A stretch of 63,322 nt of DNA from Balneolaceae bacterium (GCA_007693395.1 REDS01000033.1:1-63322), one strand, 5' to 3'. Shown: positions 36,333 to 46,469, counted from the first letter of the stretch. Program-made: numbers and translations. Notes: generated by a model from the sequence alone, not told the origin.

Positions 36333-39185
36333 TTGCAGAATAACATCATCATACGCGGCGCCCGCGAACACAATCTCAAAAACATTGACATCGACATACC
36401 CCGTGAACAGCTTGTTGTTTTAACAGGGCTTTCGGGTTCGGGTAAATCGTCACTCGCCTTCGATACCATCTATGCGGAGGGGCAGCGCCGTTTTCTTGAA
36501 TCGCTCTCTGCTTACGCACGACAGTTTTTGGGAATGATGGAACGCCCCGATGTAGATTTTATAGACGGTCTCTCCCCGGTCATATCCATCGATCAGAAAA
36601 CCACCAACCGAAATCCTCGCTCTACGGTAGGTACCGTAACGGAAATCTACGATTTTCTCCGCCTTCTCTATGCCCGTATTGGCGAACCATACTCCTACAT
36701 ATCCGGGAATAAGATGGCCAAGCAGACATCCGATCAGATTGTGCAGGCTATTATGGATCTGCCGGAAGGCACCAAAGCGTACTGCCTCGCCCCGGTTGTG
36801 CGGGGGCGAAAGGGCCACTACCGCGAACTTTTTGAGCAGATGCAGAAACAGGGCTACATCAAAGCGCGTGTGGATGGCGAGCTGATTGATCTTGAAGGTG
36901 AAATCAAGCTCGACCGATACAAAACGCACAACATCGAAGTGGTGGTTGATCGCTTTGTGATTTCAAATAAGAGCAAAAACCGTATCTCTGAAAGTGTGCA
37001 CCTTGCCCTTGAGATGGCCGATGGAAATCTGATTCTCGGCATCCAGGAAAACGGGGCGATTCGCGATCAGGTGTTTTCGAAAAATTTGTACGATCCTGAA
37101 AGCGGGCTCTCTTACGAAGACGCCGCACCAAACCTTTTTTCATTCAACTCCCCGTTTGGCGCCTGCAAAGCATGTAACGGGCTGGGCTATAAATACGATG
37201 TAAACCGTAATCTTGTGATCCAAAACCCTGAGCAGAGCATTGACGAAGGGGCCATCCGGTTTTTGGGAGAACCGCGCGATATATTTGTATTTAAACAGCT
37301 CGATGCCGTTCTGCGAAGTGTGAACCACGATTTCAGCATGCCAATTGAATCGTTCACAGACGAAGCACTTGACCTGCTTTTTGAAGGTGGCGGTGACAAA
37401 AAATTCAACATCAGCTACGATTTTAAAAACAATAATGTAACCTACAAACACCGCTTCCCGGGTCTGAAGTCGATCATCAGAGAGCAGTATGAGGAGAGCA
37501 AATCAAACAAACAGCGGGATAAAGCAAAAGCATTTTTATCGAAAATAACCTGCCCCGCATGTGATGGCGGCAGGCTCAACAAAGAGGCACTCTCTTATAA
37601 AATAGATGGATATACCATCCGTGATCTTGTTGTGCAGGATATCAGCACGCTCCGGAAAACAGTTGGTAATTTAAAACTGACCGAACGGCAGCGAATAATT
37701 GGCCAGCAGGTTTTAAAAGAAGTAATTGACCGCATCGATTTTCTGCTGAATGTTGGGCTGAACTATCTCTCCCTCGATCGTGAAGCACAAACTCTGAGCG
37801 GTGGTGAAGCACAGCGCATTCGCCTTGCTACCCAAATTGGTACCCAACTTGTTGGTGTGCTCTACATTCTGGACGAACCGAGCATTGGGCTGCATCAGCG
37901 TGATAACATTAAACTGATCCAATCTCTCGAAACCTTGCGCGATCTTGGCAACAGTGTGATTGTGGTTGAGCACGACCGCGAAACTATTGAACATGCCGAT
38001 TATGTGGTTGATCTGGGCCCGGGCGCCGGTACCGAAGGTGGCCACATTGTAACAAAAGGCAAGCCGGAAGAGCTTGATGCTGCTTCCATGACCTCAAAAT
38101 ACCTGAACGATGAAGAGGTGATTCCCTATCCTGAAAAGCGCCGAAAAGGTAGTGGCAAGAATATTACGGTAAAAAATGCCACAGGCCACAATCTGAAAGA
38201 TGTAACGCTGAATGTACCACTCGGCAAATTTATTGCAGTAACAGGTGTAAGCGGCAGCGGAAAAAGCTCGCTGATTAACCAAACCCTCACACCCATACTC
38301 TCCAACGAATTTTACAACTCCAAAGCGGTGCCCCTTCCCTACCGAAAAGTTGAAGGGCTAAATCATGTAGACAAGGTAATTTCGATCGACCAGAGCCCTA
38401 TCGGGCGTACCCCGCGATCCAATCCAGGAACCTACACTAAAGTTTTTGACCATATCCGCTCTCTTTTTGCTGAGCTTCCCGAGTCAAAAATCAGAGGGTA
38501 TGATCAAGGCAGATTCTCATTTAATGTAAAAGGCGGGCGATGCGAAACCTGCCAGGGCGATGGTGTTCGAAAGATCGAAATGAATTTTCTGCCCGATGTA
38601 TACGTAAACTGTGAAAACTGCAATGGCAAACGATACAATCGGGAAACTCTCGAAATTCATTACAAAGGCAAAAATATATCGGATGTGTTGCAAATGCCCA
38701 TCAGTGAAGCTGAAGGTTTCTTTGATTCTGTGCCTTCCATCAAACGGAAACTGAAAACACTGAACTCGGTTGGGCTTGGCTATTTAACAATGGGCCAGTC
38801 GAGTACCACGGTAAGCGGCGGTGAGGCGCAGCGGATTAAGCTCTCAAGAGAGTTGTCTAAAATTGGTACCGGAGATACGGTATATATTATGGACGAACCT
38901 ACCACAGGCCTGCACTTTCAGGATGTTCGAATGCTTGTTGAGGTAATCCAGAAACTGGTTGAGAAAGGGAACACCGTAATTGTGATTGAACACAACCTGG
39001 ACCTGATAAAGGCAGCCGACTGGATTATTGACCTTGGCCCCGAGGGCGGCATGGGCGGCGGGCAAATTATTGCCGAAGGCACCCCCGAACAGGTAGCTCA
39101 AATTCCCGATAGCTACACCGGAAAATACCTGCAAATGGAATTTGAAAGAGAGAAGGGGAAGAAGGCTGAAGCAGTATCGGGCTGA
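36333..39185 (+). CDS. uvrA: UvrABC excinuclease subunit A
   Basis: 950 residues, full length. It recognises bulky DNA lesions and loads UvrB in nucleotide excision repair. Two ABC ATPase halves: Walker [10 protein letters not shown] at 32-40 and GVSGSGKSS near 640; signatures LSGGEAQRI and VSGGEAQRI; zinc-finger pairs [15 protein letters not shown] and CETCQGDG. The start is TTG at 36333, supported by AGGGA a few bases upstream and by alignment with the usual N-terminus ([14 protein letters not shown]). The next ATG would remove the first Walker motif. Confidence 0.97.
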   Translation: MQNNIIIRGAREHNLKNIDIDIPREQLVVLTGLSGSGKSSLAFDTIYAEGQRRFLESLSAYARQFLGMMERPDVDFIDGLSPVISIDQKTTNRNPRSTVGTVTEIYDFLRLLYARIGEPYSYISGNKMAKQTSDQIVQAIMDLPEGTKAYCLAPVVRGRKGHYRELFEQMQKQGYIKARVDGELIDLEGEIKLDRYKTHNIEVVVDRFVISNKSKNRISESVHLALEMADGNLILGIQENGAIRDQVFSKNLYDPESGLSYEDAAPNLFSFNSPFGACKACNGLGYKYDVNRNLVIQNPEQSIDEGAIRFLGEPRDIFVFKQLDAVLRSVNHDFSMPIESFTDEALDLLFEGGGDKKFNISYDFKNNNVTYKHRFPGLKSIIREQYEESKSNKQRDKAKAFLSKITCPACDGGRLNKEALSYKIDGYTIRDLVVQDISTLRKTVGNLKLTERQRIIGQQVLKEVIDRIDFLLNVGLNYLSLDREAQTLSGGEAQRIRLATQIGTQLVGVLYILDEPSIGLHQRDNIKLIQSLETLRDLGNSVIVVEHDRETIEHADYVVDLGPGAGTEGGHIVTKGKPEELDAASMTSKYLNDEEVIPYPEKRRKGSGKNITVKNATGHNLKDVTLNVPLGKFIAVTGVSGSGKSSLINQTLTPILSNEFYNSKAVPLPYRKVEGLNHVDKVISIDQSPIGRTPRSNPGTYTKVFDHIRSLFAELPESKIRGYDQGRFSFNVKGGRCETCQGDGVRKIEMNFLPDVYVNCENCNGKRYNRETLEIHYKGKNISDVLQMPISEAEGFFDSVPSIKRKLKTLNSVGLGYLTMGQSSTTVSGGEAQRIKLSRELSKIGTGDTVYIMDEPTTGLHFQDVRMLVEVIQKLVEKGNTVIVIEHNLDLIKAADWIIDLGPEGGMGGGQIIAEGTPEQVAQIPDSYTGKYLQMEFEREKGKKAEAVSG

Positions 39186-39369
39186 ATGTTACTTTTGTAG
39201 TTCAGTGGGTTCTTTTCTTTTTACTTGTAACCATCTCTCTTTTAGATTTAGACATATAGAGTACTTAAATCCCCCATACAAGACAATAAAATACCTCCAC
39301 CCAGCTTTACAAAAGCATCACAAATAAAGTTTGTCAACAGATTGCTTTCTGCCTATTTTTACTGGTCTG

Positions 39370-39924
39370 ATGAAAAACCGGCCTTCACATATTTTCCGAT
39401 CTCTGACCATTACCCTTGTAATGGCCGGGTTTATTGCCCATCTTGCACAGCCGTTCTCCAGCCAGGCTAAAAAAAATGCCTTTGCGCTGTGGCTGAACCA
39501 GAATGTAGTAGCATCAGGAAATGAAAATGAAACCAAGCTCAGAGACTCCATTCGTCAGTTACCCGAACAAGCCAACGATTTCTGGATACTTGTTGAGCAG
39601 GCATCCAAGCTGGTAGCCGATCATAAAGATGATTTTCGCATTCAATTCTCATTCTCTGATGAAGAGCAACGATCTGTATCTACCTGGCTTGTAGGCCAGT
39701 GGAACGTGTTTGAAAATCACAAAACCGGTGCAAATGCAATTCTGCCGGAGTTTCCGAAACCATTATACAAATGGCTTTCATCCAATCCGGTTCACTCTGT
39801 TGCCTCACCGGCAGCTGTTGATCAAACATTTACTGTTCCTCAGTATGCATCTATATTTACAGGCAACGCCCTCTCCCTCATTCTGATACCTCTTGCAGGC
39901 GGTATCAGCATCAATGCCCCGTAG
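39370..39924 (+). CDS. Secreted protein upstream of secDF, unknown; candidate Sec-monitoring leader
   Basis: 184 residues from the ATG at 39370; a TTG at 39331 in the same frame is less likely. A signal-like segment (FRSLTITLVMAGFIAHLA) is followed by a soluble middle part and a hydrophobic C-terminus ending IPLAGGISINAP directly before the stop. No known domain is recognised. It lies 146 bp before secD on the same strand, with a nested hairpin in between. Secreted, otherwise featureless proteins just upstream of sec genes are the layout of the translation-arrest regulators SecM and VemP. That role here is inferred from position and C-terminal sequence only. Confidence 0.65.
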   Translation: MKNRPSHIFRSLTITLVMAGFIAHLAQPFSSQAKKNAFALWLNQNVVASGNENETKLRDSIRQLPEQANDFWILVEQASKLVADHKDDFRIQFSFSDEEQRSVSTWLVGQWNVFENHKTGANAILPEFPKPLYKWLSSNPVHSVASPAAVDQTFTVPQYASIFTGNALSLILIPLAGGISINAP

Positions 39925-39952
39925 GCGGCTATCAAAAATCTCATCAAATTTT

Positions 39953-40004
39953 CACTGCCAGCATGATTTTTTTCATCCGCTGTGGTATGGATGTGCCGGC
40001 AGTG
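39953..40004 (+). promoter_or_regulatory. Nested hairpin in the secD leader
   Basis: Outer stem CACTGCCAGCA / TGCCGGCAGTG (39953-39963 with 39994-40004, one mismatch) encloses an inner stem CATCC / GGATG. No T-run follows, so it is not an intrinsic terminator. It sits 28 bp after the stop of the upstream secreted gene and 66 bp before the secD ATG, and could be a translation-coupling or mRNA-processing element. Confidence 0.5.
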
Positions 40005-40070
40005 CTCTTCAGTGCATAGATGTGCTGAATTTTCCCAATTTTAACCAATCACAGTTATCAATTTACTACC

Positions 40071-41876
40071 ATGAAAAAACAGAATAATGGATTTAAAATA
40101 GGTATGATAGTCCTCTTCCTGGGGCTTACGGGCTATTACCTGTTCCCCACCATCCAGTGGACTCTTGAACAGCGCCATATGGAAAGCCTCACCGAAACCG
40201 AGCGCATTCAGTATGAAAGTGAAAATGCAGAACGAATTCAGCGTATACGGGAACGGTCACTCTCTCTTGGGCTCGACCTGCAGGGTGGTATGTACGTAAC
40301 CCTCGAAGTGGGAACTCCACAGCTGGTGCTTGAACTGGCAGGAGATTTTGCCGACAGCAACCTTGAAGATGTGATCCGTGTAGCACGTGATAATTACTTC
40401 GAAAGGCGAACCGATTTCATCGATGAATTTGTAGCTGAGTTCGAGCGTCGCGACCCTAACGCCATGCTCAGCCGTTATTTCAGGTCTGATGCTCAGAACA
40501 TTACAAGAACATCATCCAACTCAGAAATTTCAGCATTTCTTAAAACACAACGAACCAATGCCGTTGAGCGGGCTATGGAGATTATCCGCTCCAGGATTGA
40601 CCGTTTTGGTGTAACGGAACCAGGTATTCTCCAGCAGGGAAATAGCCGTATTGTGGTTGAACTGCCCGGTGTAGACGACGAAGAGCGGGTGCGTGATCTC
40701 CTCAGAGGTACTGCGCGGCTGGAGTTCAGACTAACCCCTGAAGTTGATGAGATTAATAGTGCAAAGCAGGCGATTGCGAACTTTTTCAGTGAATTAGAAG
40801 AAGATGAGGAGAGCGACGAGGTTCAGAACCTGCTCGATATCTTCGATCTCCGCGGTACCAACCAGTACTCTTTCGGATTTGCTGCCGGCCGTGATACAGC
40901 TGCCGTAAACCGCATTTTACAAACTGAGGATGTTCAGCGCCTCATTCCCCGAAATATGGAACTGCTATGGGGAGCCAGTGCTTTTACACATGACAACGGC
41001 ATTCCTCTCTATGAAATGATTCCTGTTCGCAGCCAGATTGAACTAACAGGTGATGTGATCTCCGAGGCCCGCGTGGCTTTCGATCCAACAACCAATCGCC
41101 CGGAAGTTTCGATGACAATGGATTCTGACGGTGCAAGACGATGGTCGCGAATTACAGGTGCCAACATCGGGCGTCCTGTTGCAATTGTGCTCGACGGGTA
41201 TGTTTACTCTTACCCAACGGTGCGGTCGCAGATAAACAACGGGCGTTCATCCATCTCTGGAATTGGCGGCGTTCAGGAAGCAGAAGATTTGGTGAACATT
41301 CTCCTTTCCGGTGCGCTCCCTGCCCCACTCGAAATTATTGAGGAACGAACTGTTGGAGCATCACTTGGCGAGGCATCCATTCGCGCGGGCCTCTACTCCA
41401 TTATATTTGGTTTAAGTGTGGTAGCCATCTTTATGATTGTCTACTACCGGACCGGAGGGGCTATTGCCGACCTCGCACTGCTGCTCAATATTATATTTAT
41501 TCTGGGCATTTTGGCCGGTTTCCAGGCAACACTTACGCTGCCCGGTATTGCAGGTATTGTATTGACCATTGGTATGGCGGTTGATGCGAACGTGCTGATA
41601 TTCGACAGAATACGTGAAGAGATGCGGGGGGGTAAAACACTTCGCGCCGCAATTGATAACGGATATGCCAACGCGATGAGCGCTATTATTGATGCAAACG
41701 TAACCACGTTCTTTGTAGCGGTAATTCTCTACAGCTTCGGTGTTGGCCCAATCAAAGGCTTTGCGGTTACACTGATGGCAGGTATTGTGGCCTCACTCTT
41801 CAGCGCCATTGTAATTACACGGGTAATTGTTGATTACCTCACCCGCGAGAAGTCATCCAGAGTGAGCTTCGGTTAA
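40071..41876 (+). CDS. secD: Protein translocase subunit SecD
   Basis: 601 residues. N-terminal transmembrane helix (IGMIVLFLGLTGYYLFPTI), a large periplasmic part with the LGLDLQGGMYVTLEV motif and the SRIDRFGVTEPGI region, then five C-terminal helices including GIVLTIGMAVDANVLIFDRIREE. It works with SecF and SecYEG, using proton flow to pull exported proteins across the inner membrane. secF follows after 36 bp. The start ATG lacks an obvious Shine-Dalgarno, and the leader contains a hairpin. Confidence 0.97.
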   Translation: MKKQNNGFKIGMIVLFLGLTGYYLFPTIQWTLEQRHMESLTETERIQYESENAERIQRIRERSLSLGLDLQGGMYVTLEVGTPQLVLELAGDFADSNLEDVIRVARDNYFERRTDFIDEFVAEFERRDPNAMLSRYFRSDAQNITRTSSNSEISAFLKTQRTNAVERAMEIIRSRIDRFGVTEPGILQQGNSRIVVELPGVDDEERVRDLLRGTARLEFRLTPEVDEINSAKQAIANFFSELEEDEESDEVQNLLDIFDLRGTNQYSFGFAAGRDTAAVNRILQTEDVQRLIPRNMELLWGASAFTHDNGIPLYEMIPVRSQIELTGDVISEARVAFDPTTNRPEVSMTMDSDGARRWSRITGANIGRPVAIVLDGYVYSYPTVRSQINNGRSSISGIGGVQEAEDLVNILLSGALPAPLEIIEERTVGASLGEASIRAGLYSIIFGLSVVAIFMIVYYRTGGAIADLALLLNIIFILGILAGFQATLTLPGIAGIVLTIGMAVDANVLIFDRIREEMRGGKTLRAAIDNGYANAMSAIIDANVTTFFVAVILYSFGVGPIKGFAVTLMAGIVASLFSAIVITRVIVDYLTREKSSRVSFG

Positions 41877-41912
41877 TCATCACCCAGAAAATTTTAAAAT
41901 ACAGGTATTAAT

Positions 41913-42833
41913 ATGAGATGGTTTGAATCACCAAACTTCGACTTTATCAAAGCACACAATATTGCGTACTTCTTTTCAGGTACTCTTATTGTGATATCCA
42001 TCGTAGCCATTTTCACAATGGGACTAAACTACGGTATCGACTTCAGAGGCGGGCAAGAGTTCGTATTCGAGTTTCAGGAACCGGTTGATGTAGTCGAAAT
42101 CCGTTCTGAATTAACAGAACCGCTCGGCAGCGTACCCGAAATTAAACTCTTCGGGTCCGACCGTGAAATTCTTCTCCGTATCGATTCGGAAGAAGACATC
42201 ACCGCAACCCGCGAACTTCTGCTGGCAAATTTTGCCTTGCTCTACCCCGGCAATGAAGTTACCGTTCAGAAAACCGACCTCGTAGGCCCCCGGTTTGCTG
42301 AAGACCTTCGCCGCGGTGCGATATATTCTATTATCTTTGCTCTTGCTGTGGTATTTATCTACATCTTCATCCGGTTTAAAGGGTGGTACTTCTCAGCCGG
42401 AGCCATTGCCGCACTTGCGCACGACGTATTGATCGTTCTGGGTGTGTTTACCATCATGGCAGAAATCGCTCCGTTTGATGTGAGTATTGATCAGGCGTTG
42501 ATCGCGGCATTCCTAACCATTGTGGGTTATTCGCTGAACGATACCGTGGTAGTGTTCGACCGCATTCGGGAGAACTCTATCATCTACAAAACCATGAACT
42601 TTAAGGATATGATCAATAAAAGCCTAAATGATACGCTTAGCCGTACTGTAGTAACTTCGGTAACTACCTTGTTTGTGGTATCTGTGCTGTTTATCTTTGG
42701 CGGGGAGGTTCTTAAAGGCTTCGCTTTTGCACTTGTACTTGGTGTAATTTTAGGTACTTACAGCTCGCTATTTGTAGCCAGTGCGTTGGTGGTAGAGCTT
42801 CAGAAGCGCGCCCTAAAAGCCAAAGCAAAGTAA
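41913..42833 (+). CDS. secF: Protein translocase subunit SecF
   Basis: 306 residues, six transmembrane helices. GLNYGIDFRGGQEFVFEF is the conserved first periplasmic motif, and the SecD/F signature VVVFDRIREN is in the fourth helix region. Partner of SecD. Length is standard. It is followed by the STAS gene after 25 bp in the same operon. Confidence 0.97.
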   Translation: MRWFESPNFDFIKAHNIAYFFSGTLIVISIVAIFTMGLNYGIDFRGGQEFVFEFQEPVDVVEIRSELTEPLGSVPEIKLFGSDREILLRIDSEEDITATRELLLANFALLYPGNEVTVQKTDLVGPRFAEDLRRGAIYSIIFALAVVFIYIFIRFKGWYFSAGAIAALAHDVLIVLGVFTIMAEIAPFDVSIDQALIAAFLTIVGYSLNDTVVVFDRIRENSIIYKTMNFKDMINKSLNDTLSRTVVTSVTTLFVVSVLFIFGGEVLKGFAFALVLGVILGTYSSLFVASALVVELQKRALKAKAK

Positions 42834-42858
42834 ATTAACTTTTAAAAACGGGATAATT

Positions 42859-43200
42859 ATGAGTTTTAATGTTTCTGAGCGCTATAATTGCGTTGTGATA
42901 GAGTTTAAAGGAAATGTAATGGGCGGCCCTGATGCGGTAAGCCTCAATGAAAAAATTCACGAGCTGATCGATAGCAACCGAACCAACGTTGTTGTGGATC
43001 TCAGCAAAGTGAAATTTATGAACTCATCAGGCCTGGGGATGCTTATCGGCGCCCTTACCACCATGAGGAAGGCAGGTGGTGATCTGCGCATTGCTAACGC
43101 TACCGATAAGATTGAGAGCTTGCTCATTATCACAAAACTCATTACCGTTTTTAAACACTTCAAATCGATAGATGAAGCAATTGAATCTTACAAAGATTAG
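42859..43200 (+). CDS. STAS-domain protein, anti-sigma-factor antagonist type
   Basis: 113 residues, a single STAS domain. It carries VDLSKVKFMNSSGLGML, in which the Ser of NSSGLG is the usual phosphorylation site for a partner kinase/anti-sigma factor (SpoIIAA/RsbV family). No RsbW-like kinase or RsbU phosphatase is nearby, so its partner must be encoded elsewhere. It is co-directional after secF, and a hairpin with T-run follows, closing the secDF-STAS transcript. Confidence 0.9.
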   Translation: MSFNVSERYNCVVIEFKGNVMGGPDAVSLNEKIHELIDSNRTNVVVDLSKVKFMNSSGLGMLIGALTTMRKAGGDLRIANATDKIESLLIITKLITVFKHFKSIDEAIESYKD

Positions 43201-43234
43201 CGACTTCATCCCGATTAACAAATAAATCAATTAC

Positions 43235-43262
43235 GGAGGTGTTTGCGCACCTCCTTTTTTTT
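43235..43262 (+). terminator. Hairpin with T-run directly before purA
   Basis: GGAGGTG / CACCTCC stem (7 bp) with a TTTGCG loop followed by eight T. It ends 10 bp before the purA ATG at 43272, so it can end the secDF-STAS transcript, but any purA transcript starting upstream must read through it. The left arm contains GGAGG, and its pairing could also hide a ribosome-binding site. Confidence 0.8.
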
Positions 43263-43271
43263 GGAAAAAAT

Positions 43272-44546
43272 ATGGCTGTACGAATTGTTATTGGTGCCCA
43301 GTGGGGCGATGAAGGAAAAGGAAAAGTTGTTGACATTTTAAGTGCAGAGGCCGATTACGTTGTCCGTTATCAGGGCGGTGCGAACGCAGGCCATACGCTT
43401 AAATTCGACGACACCACCATTGTGCTTCACCTTATCCCCTCCGGAATGTTTAACGGAAATTCAAAGTGCATTATCGGCAATGGGGTTGTGGTAGATCCCA
43501 TCGCACTGGTTGATGAACTCAAAGAAGTGGAGTCACTCGGTGTTGATCTGAAGGGGCGCTTTTTCATCAGCAGTTCTGCCCATCTTATTTTGCCCTACCA
43601 CAAAGTACTTGACCAGGTAAAAGAGAAAAGCCGTGGCAGTGATGCCATCGGAACAACAGGCAGAGGAATAGGCCCGGCTTATGTGAGCAAGGTTTCCAGA
43701 ATCGGTATCCGTATGCTCGATCTGCTTGATATGAAATCACTTGAGGAAAAAATTAAAAAGAATCTCCGTGACATTAACGTTGCTCTTGAAAATGTGTACG
43801 GAGAAGAACCACTTGATGGCGACGAGATGATCGCCAAACTGAAACCCGCAGTTGAGATTGTTAAGCCATACATCACAAACACTACCGAACTGTTGCACGA
43901 TGCCCTTGAAAACGGTGAATCTGTACTGCTTGAAGGTGCTCAAGGAAGCCTGCTCGATGTAGATCATGGTACATATCCCTATGTAACCTCTTCATCCCCC
44001 ACGGCGGGCGGTGCGTGTTGCGGGAGCGGAATTCCGCCACTTGCAGTTACCCACTCAATGGGCATTACCAAAGCGTACTGCACGCGGGTTGGTAATGGGC
44101 CATTCCCTACCGAACTGGATGATGCTGCGGGCGAGAAGCTTAGGAAAAACGGTCAGGAGTTTGGTGCAACCACGGGCAGGCCCCGGAGATGCGGCTGGCT
44201 CGATCTGGTGGCATTAAAATACGCTATCAGGCTGAACGGTATGAATGAACTTACCCTCACCAAACTCGATGTGCTTGATGATTTTGAAACCATTAAGCTG
44301 TGTACTCATTATGAGCTTGATGGAGAAAAAACAGAGGTTTTCCCGCTGGATACAGAAAAAGTTGAACGGGTAAAACCTGTGTATACGTCATTTGAAGGTT
44401 GGAATACCTCTACCCGAAATATCTCCGCTTTCGATGAACTTCCTGAAAAGGCAAAAGAGTATATCCGATTTATTGAAGAGTTTACCGGAGTGAAGTTTAC
44501 CATTATATCCACAGGACCGAAACGCTCCGAAACCATAATTTTATAA
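43272..44546 (+). CDS. purA: Adenylosuccinate synthetase
   Basis: 424 residues from the ATG at 43272 (MAVRIVIGAQWGDEGKGK); an upstream GTG in frame runs through the terminator hairpin and is rejected. It joins IMP and aspartate with GTP in the first step to AMP. Diagnostic are the P-loop-like GAQWGDEGKGK, GANAGHT with the catalytic Lys/His, GTTGRGIGPAY and the GTP-binding TKLDVLD. It is followed 8 bp later by the RuBisCO-like gene. Confidence 0.97.
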   Translation: MAVRIVIGAQWGDEGKGKVVDILSAEADYVVRYQGGANAGHTLKFDDTTIVLHLIPSGMFNGNSKCIIGNGVVVDPIALVDELKEVESLGVDLKGRFFISSSAHLILPYHKVLDQVKEKSRGSDAIGTTGRGIGPAYVSKVSRIGIRMLDLLDMKSLEEKIKKNLRDINVALENVYGEEPLDGDEMIAKLKPAVEIVKPYITNTTELLHDALENGESVLLEGAQGSLLDVDHGTYPYVTSSSPTAGGACCGSGIPPLAVTHSMGITKAYCTRVGNGPFPTELDDAAGEKLRKNGQEFGATTGRPRRCGWLDLVALKYAIRLNGMNELTLTKLDVLDDFETIKLCTHYELDGEKTEVFPLDTEKVERVKPVYTSFEGWNTSTRNISAFDELPEKAKEYIRFIEEFTGVKFTIISTGPKRSETIIL

Positions 44547-44554
44547 AAAAACAA

Positions 44555-45667
44555 ATGGCCAGCTCTGCACGCTTCACCATAACTTACCGTATTGCGGCCG
44601 GTTCTGAAGATGAGGCAGTGCAGTTTGCTGAAAAAATTGGGACGGAGCAATCAGTAGAAATGCCTCTGGAAGCTGTGCCCGAATCCGGCAAACTTTCCCT
44701 GCCACATATTATAGATATGGTACAGTGGGCCGAGAACCTTTGGGATGCCACCCTTACCTACCCCAAATCTCTGTTTGATAGCGACACTACCCAGCTGATG
44801 AACGTGCTGTTTGGTAATATTTCCATGCTTCACAATATCAAATTGATTGATATTGATGAGAGTGTCTGGAAAGATAATCTCCACGGCCCGGCATTCGGTA
44901 TTTCGGGCATCCGAAAGAAACTGGATGTAACCAAAAGAGCCCTAAGCTGTACCGCACTGAAACCGATTGGCCTCTCACCCGCCGAACTTGCTGAAAACGC
45001 ATACCAGTTTACATCAGGAGGCATCGATATCATCAAAGATGATCACGGGCTGGCAAATCAATCATCCGCTGAATTTACATCGCGCGTTTCAGCAGTTGTA
45101 CAAGCAGTGAGGATAGGCGAGCAGGCTTCAGGCAAAAAAACACTCTACTTTCCCAATATTACAACTTCACCTGCCTATGTATTAGACAGGTTTCATGAGG
45201 CTGTTGAACATGGCGCTGATGGGGTGTTGGTTTCGCCGCAACTAACAGGTATAGAAATGCTCCATACCCTTTCCAACCGGGGTCACCTTCCGTTAATGGC
45301 GCACCCGGCATTTTCGGGCTCATTCGTGATTCATCCCAACCATGGTTTTACACCGGAACTCTACTACGGAACCATCTGGAGAGCACTTGGCGCAGATTCG
45401 GTGATCTATCCCAACACCGGGGGGCGCTTTTCATTTACCAGAGAAACATGCATTGCGATTAACCACAACCTGCGAACTGACCTTCACAGTTTCTACAAAA
45501 CATTCCCAACACCTGCAGGCGGCATTGATCTTTCAAGCCTTGAACAGGAAATTGCTGCTTATGGAAATGATACCATTTATTTGATTGGCGGCAGTCTTTA
45601 TAAGCAGAAAGATGGCCTTCAGGCTGCCACCGAAAATTTTCAAACCGTTTTGAGGAGTTATGAGTAA
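44555..45667 (+). CDS. RuBisCO-like protein (form IV type)
   Basis: 370 residues, shorter than true RuBisCO large subunits. The core ALKPIGLSPAELAENAY matches the K175 region (Lys136 here). GGIDIIKDDHG matches the carbamate-lysine site: Lys161 for K201 and Asp163 for D203, but His164 where carboxylating enzymes have Glu204. The loop-6 Lys is not evident (NTGGRFSF). It should therefore not fix CO2. Family relatives act in methionine salvage or in decarboxylation/isomerisation of sugar-acid phosphates. The gene lies 8 bp after purA and overlaps the cupin gene by 8 bp, so a joint sugar-phosphate role with the cupin is plausible. The substrate is unknown. Confidence 0.87.
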   Translation: MASSARFTITYRIAAGSEDEAVQFAEKIGTEQSVEMPLEAVPESGKLSLPHIIDMVQWAENLWDATLTYPKSLFDSDTTQLMNVLFGNISMLHNIKLIDIDESVWKDNLHGPAFGISGIRKKLDVTKRALSCTALKPIGLSPAELAENAYQFTSGGIDIIKDDHGLANQSSAEFTSRVSAVVQAVRIGEQASGKKTLYFPNITTSPAYVLDRFHEAVEHGADGVLVSPQLTGIEMLHTLSNRGHLPLMAHPAFSGSFVIHPNHGFTPELYYGTIWRALGADSVIYPNTGGRFSFTRETCIAINHNLRTDLHSFYKTFPTPAGGIDLSSLEQEIAAYGNDTIYLIGGSLYKQKDGLQAATENFQTVLRSYE

Positions 45668-46112
45668 TACCTCTAAAGTGATAAAAGCAGCGAATTTTTC
45701 ATGGAATGGAGTGGAGCGCAAACTGTACAAAACGGATACGAAAAACTTTAAAGCGATCCATAGATACACACTTCTTGGTGATGAAATAACTGCTCTGAAC
45801 TCAGAAACACGCTATTTCGAAATTCAGCCGGATGGCTACTCTTCGCTTGAATTGCACAGACATCCGCACAGTGTAGTGATTATCCGGGGATCTGGAACAT
45901 TAATCCTTGAAAATGAACTGCATGCGCTGAATTTACACGATGTTGTATTCATTGCTCCGGAAACCATTCACCAGTTTCACGCGGATAATGGAGAGCCTCT
46001 CGGCTTTATCTGCATTGTTGACCGCTACCGCGACCGCCCCGCCATTCCCGATGATGAGACCATTAAAGAGAGGATTACCTCAGAAAAAGTTTTGAAGAAA
46101 ATTCAAAAATAA
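45660..46112 (+). CDS. Cupin-domain protein
   Basis: 150 residues with one cupin barrel. Motif 1 is LELHRHPHSVVIIRGSG with the metal His pair, and motif 2 is VVFIAPETIHQFH. Probably a metal-dependent isomerase, epimerase or binding protein in the cytoplasm. The start overlaps the end of the RuBisCO-like gene by 8 bp, indicating translational coupling and a shared pathway. The specific reaction is unknown. Confidence 0.88.
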   Translation: MSNTSKVIKAANFSWNGVERKLYKTDTKNFKAIHRYTLLGDEITALNSETRYFEIQPDGYSSLELHRHPHSVVIIRGSGTLILENELHALNLHDVVFIAPETIHQFHADNGEPLGFICIVDRYRDRPAIPDDETIKERITSEKVLKKIQK

Positions 46113-46211
46113 CCTTGAAAAGGAGTGAGCAAAGATCTTATATTTTAAGTCTTGAATAAATCAAAAAAATGGTTGTTCAAGACGGTTGAAATAGTGATTT
46201 ACTACAAATAT

Positions 46212-46283
46212 GCGGGAATAGCTCAGTGGTAGAGCACCACCTTGCCAAGGTGGGGGTCGCGAGTTCAAATCTCGTTTCCCGCT
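46212..46283 (+). tRNA. tRNA-Gly(GCC)
   Basis: A 72-nt cloverleaf. Acceptor GCGGGAA / TTCCCGC with discriminator T, D-arm GCTC-AGTGGTA-GAGC, anticodon arm CCACC-TTGCCAA-GGTGG (anticodon GCC), T-arm GCGAG-TTCAAAT-CTCGT. The CCA end is not encoded. A terminator follows. Confidence 0.97.
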
Positions 46284-46290
46284 CTTTCCA

Positions 46291-46325
46291 AAAAGCTCAA
46301 AGATAAACTCTTTGAGCTTTTTTTG
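46291..46325 (+). terminator. Terminator after tRNA-Gly
   Basis: AAAAGCTCAAAGA / TCTTTGAGCTTTT stem (13 bp, 5-nt loop) followed by T-rich sequence, starting 7 bp after the tRNA 3' end. Confidence 0.9.
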
Positions 46326-46469
46326 TTTGTGGTAATTCTATTCTATCCTGAGTAGCTATGCTACAACACTCTCCTGCACCCATCCATGTGGGAATATCAG
46401 CGCATTGCTTTTTCATACTGCAATCCCGTTGCGTTGGATTACAATTCTGCTAAAAGCCCTATAACTATA

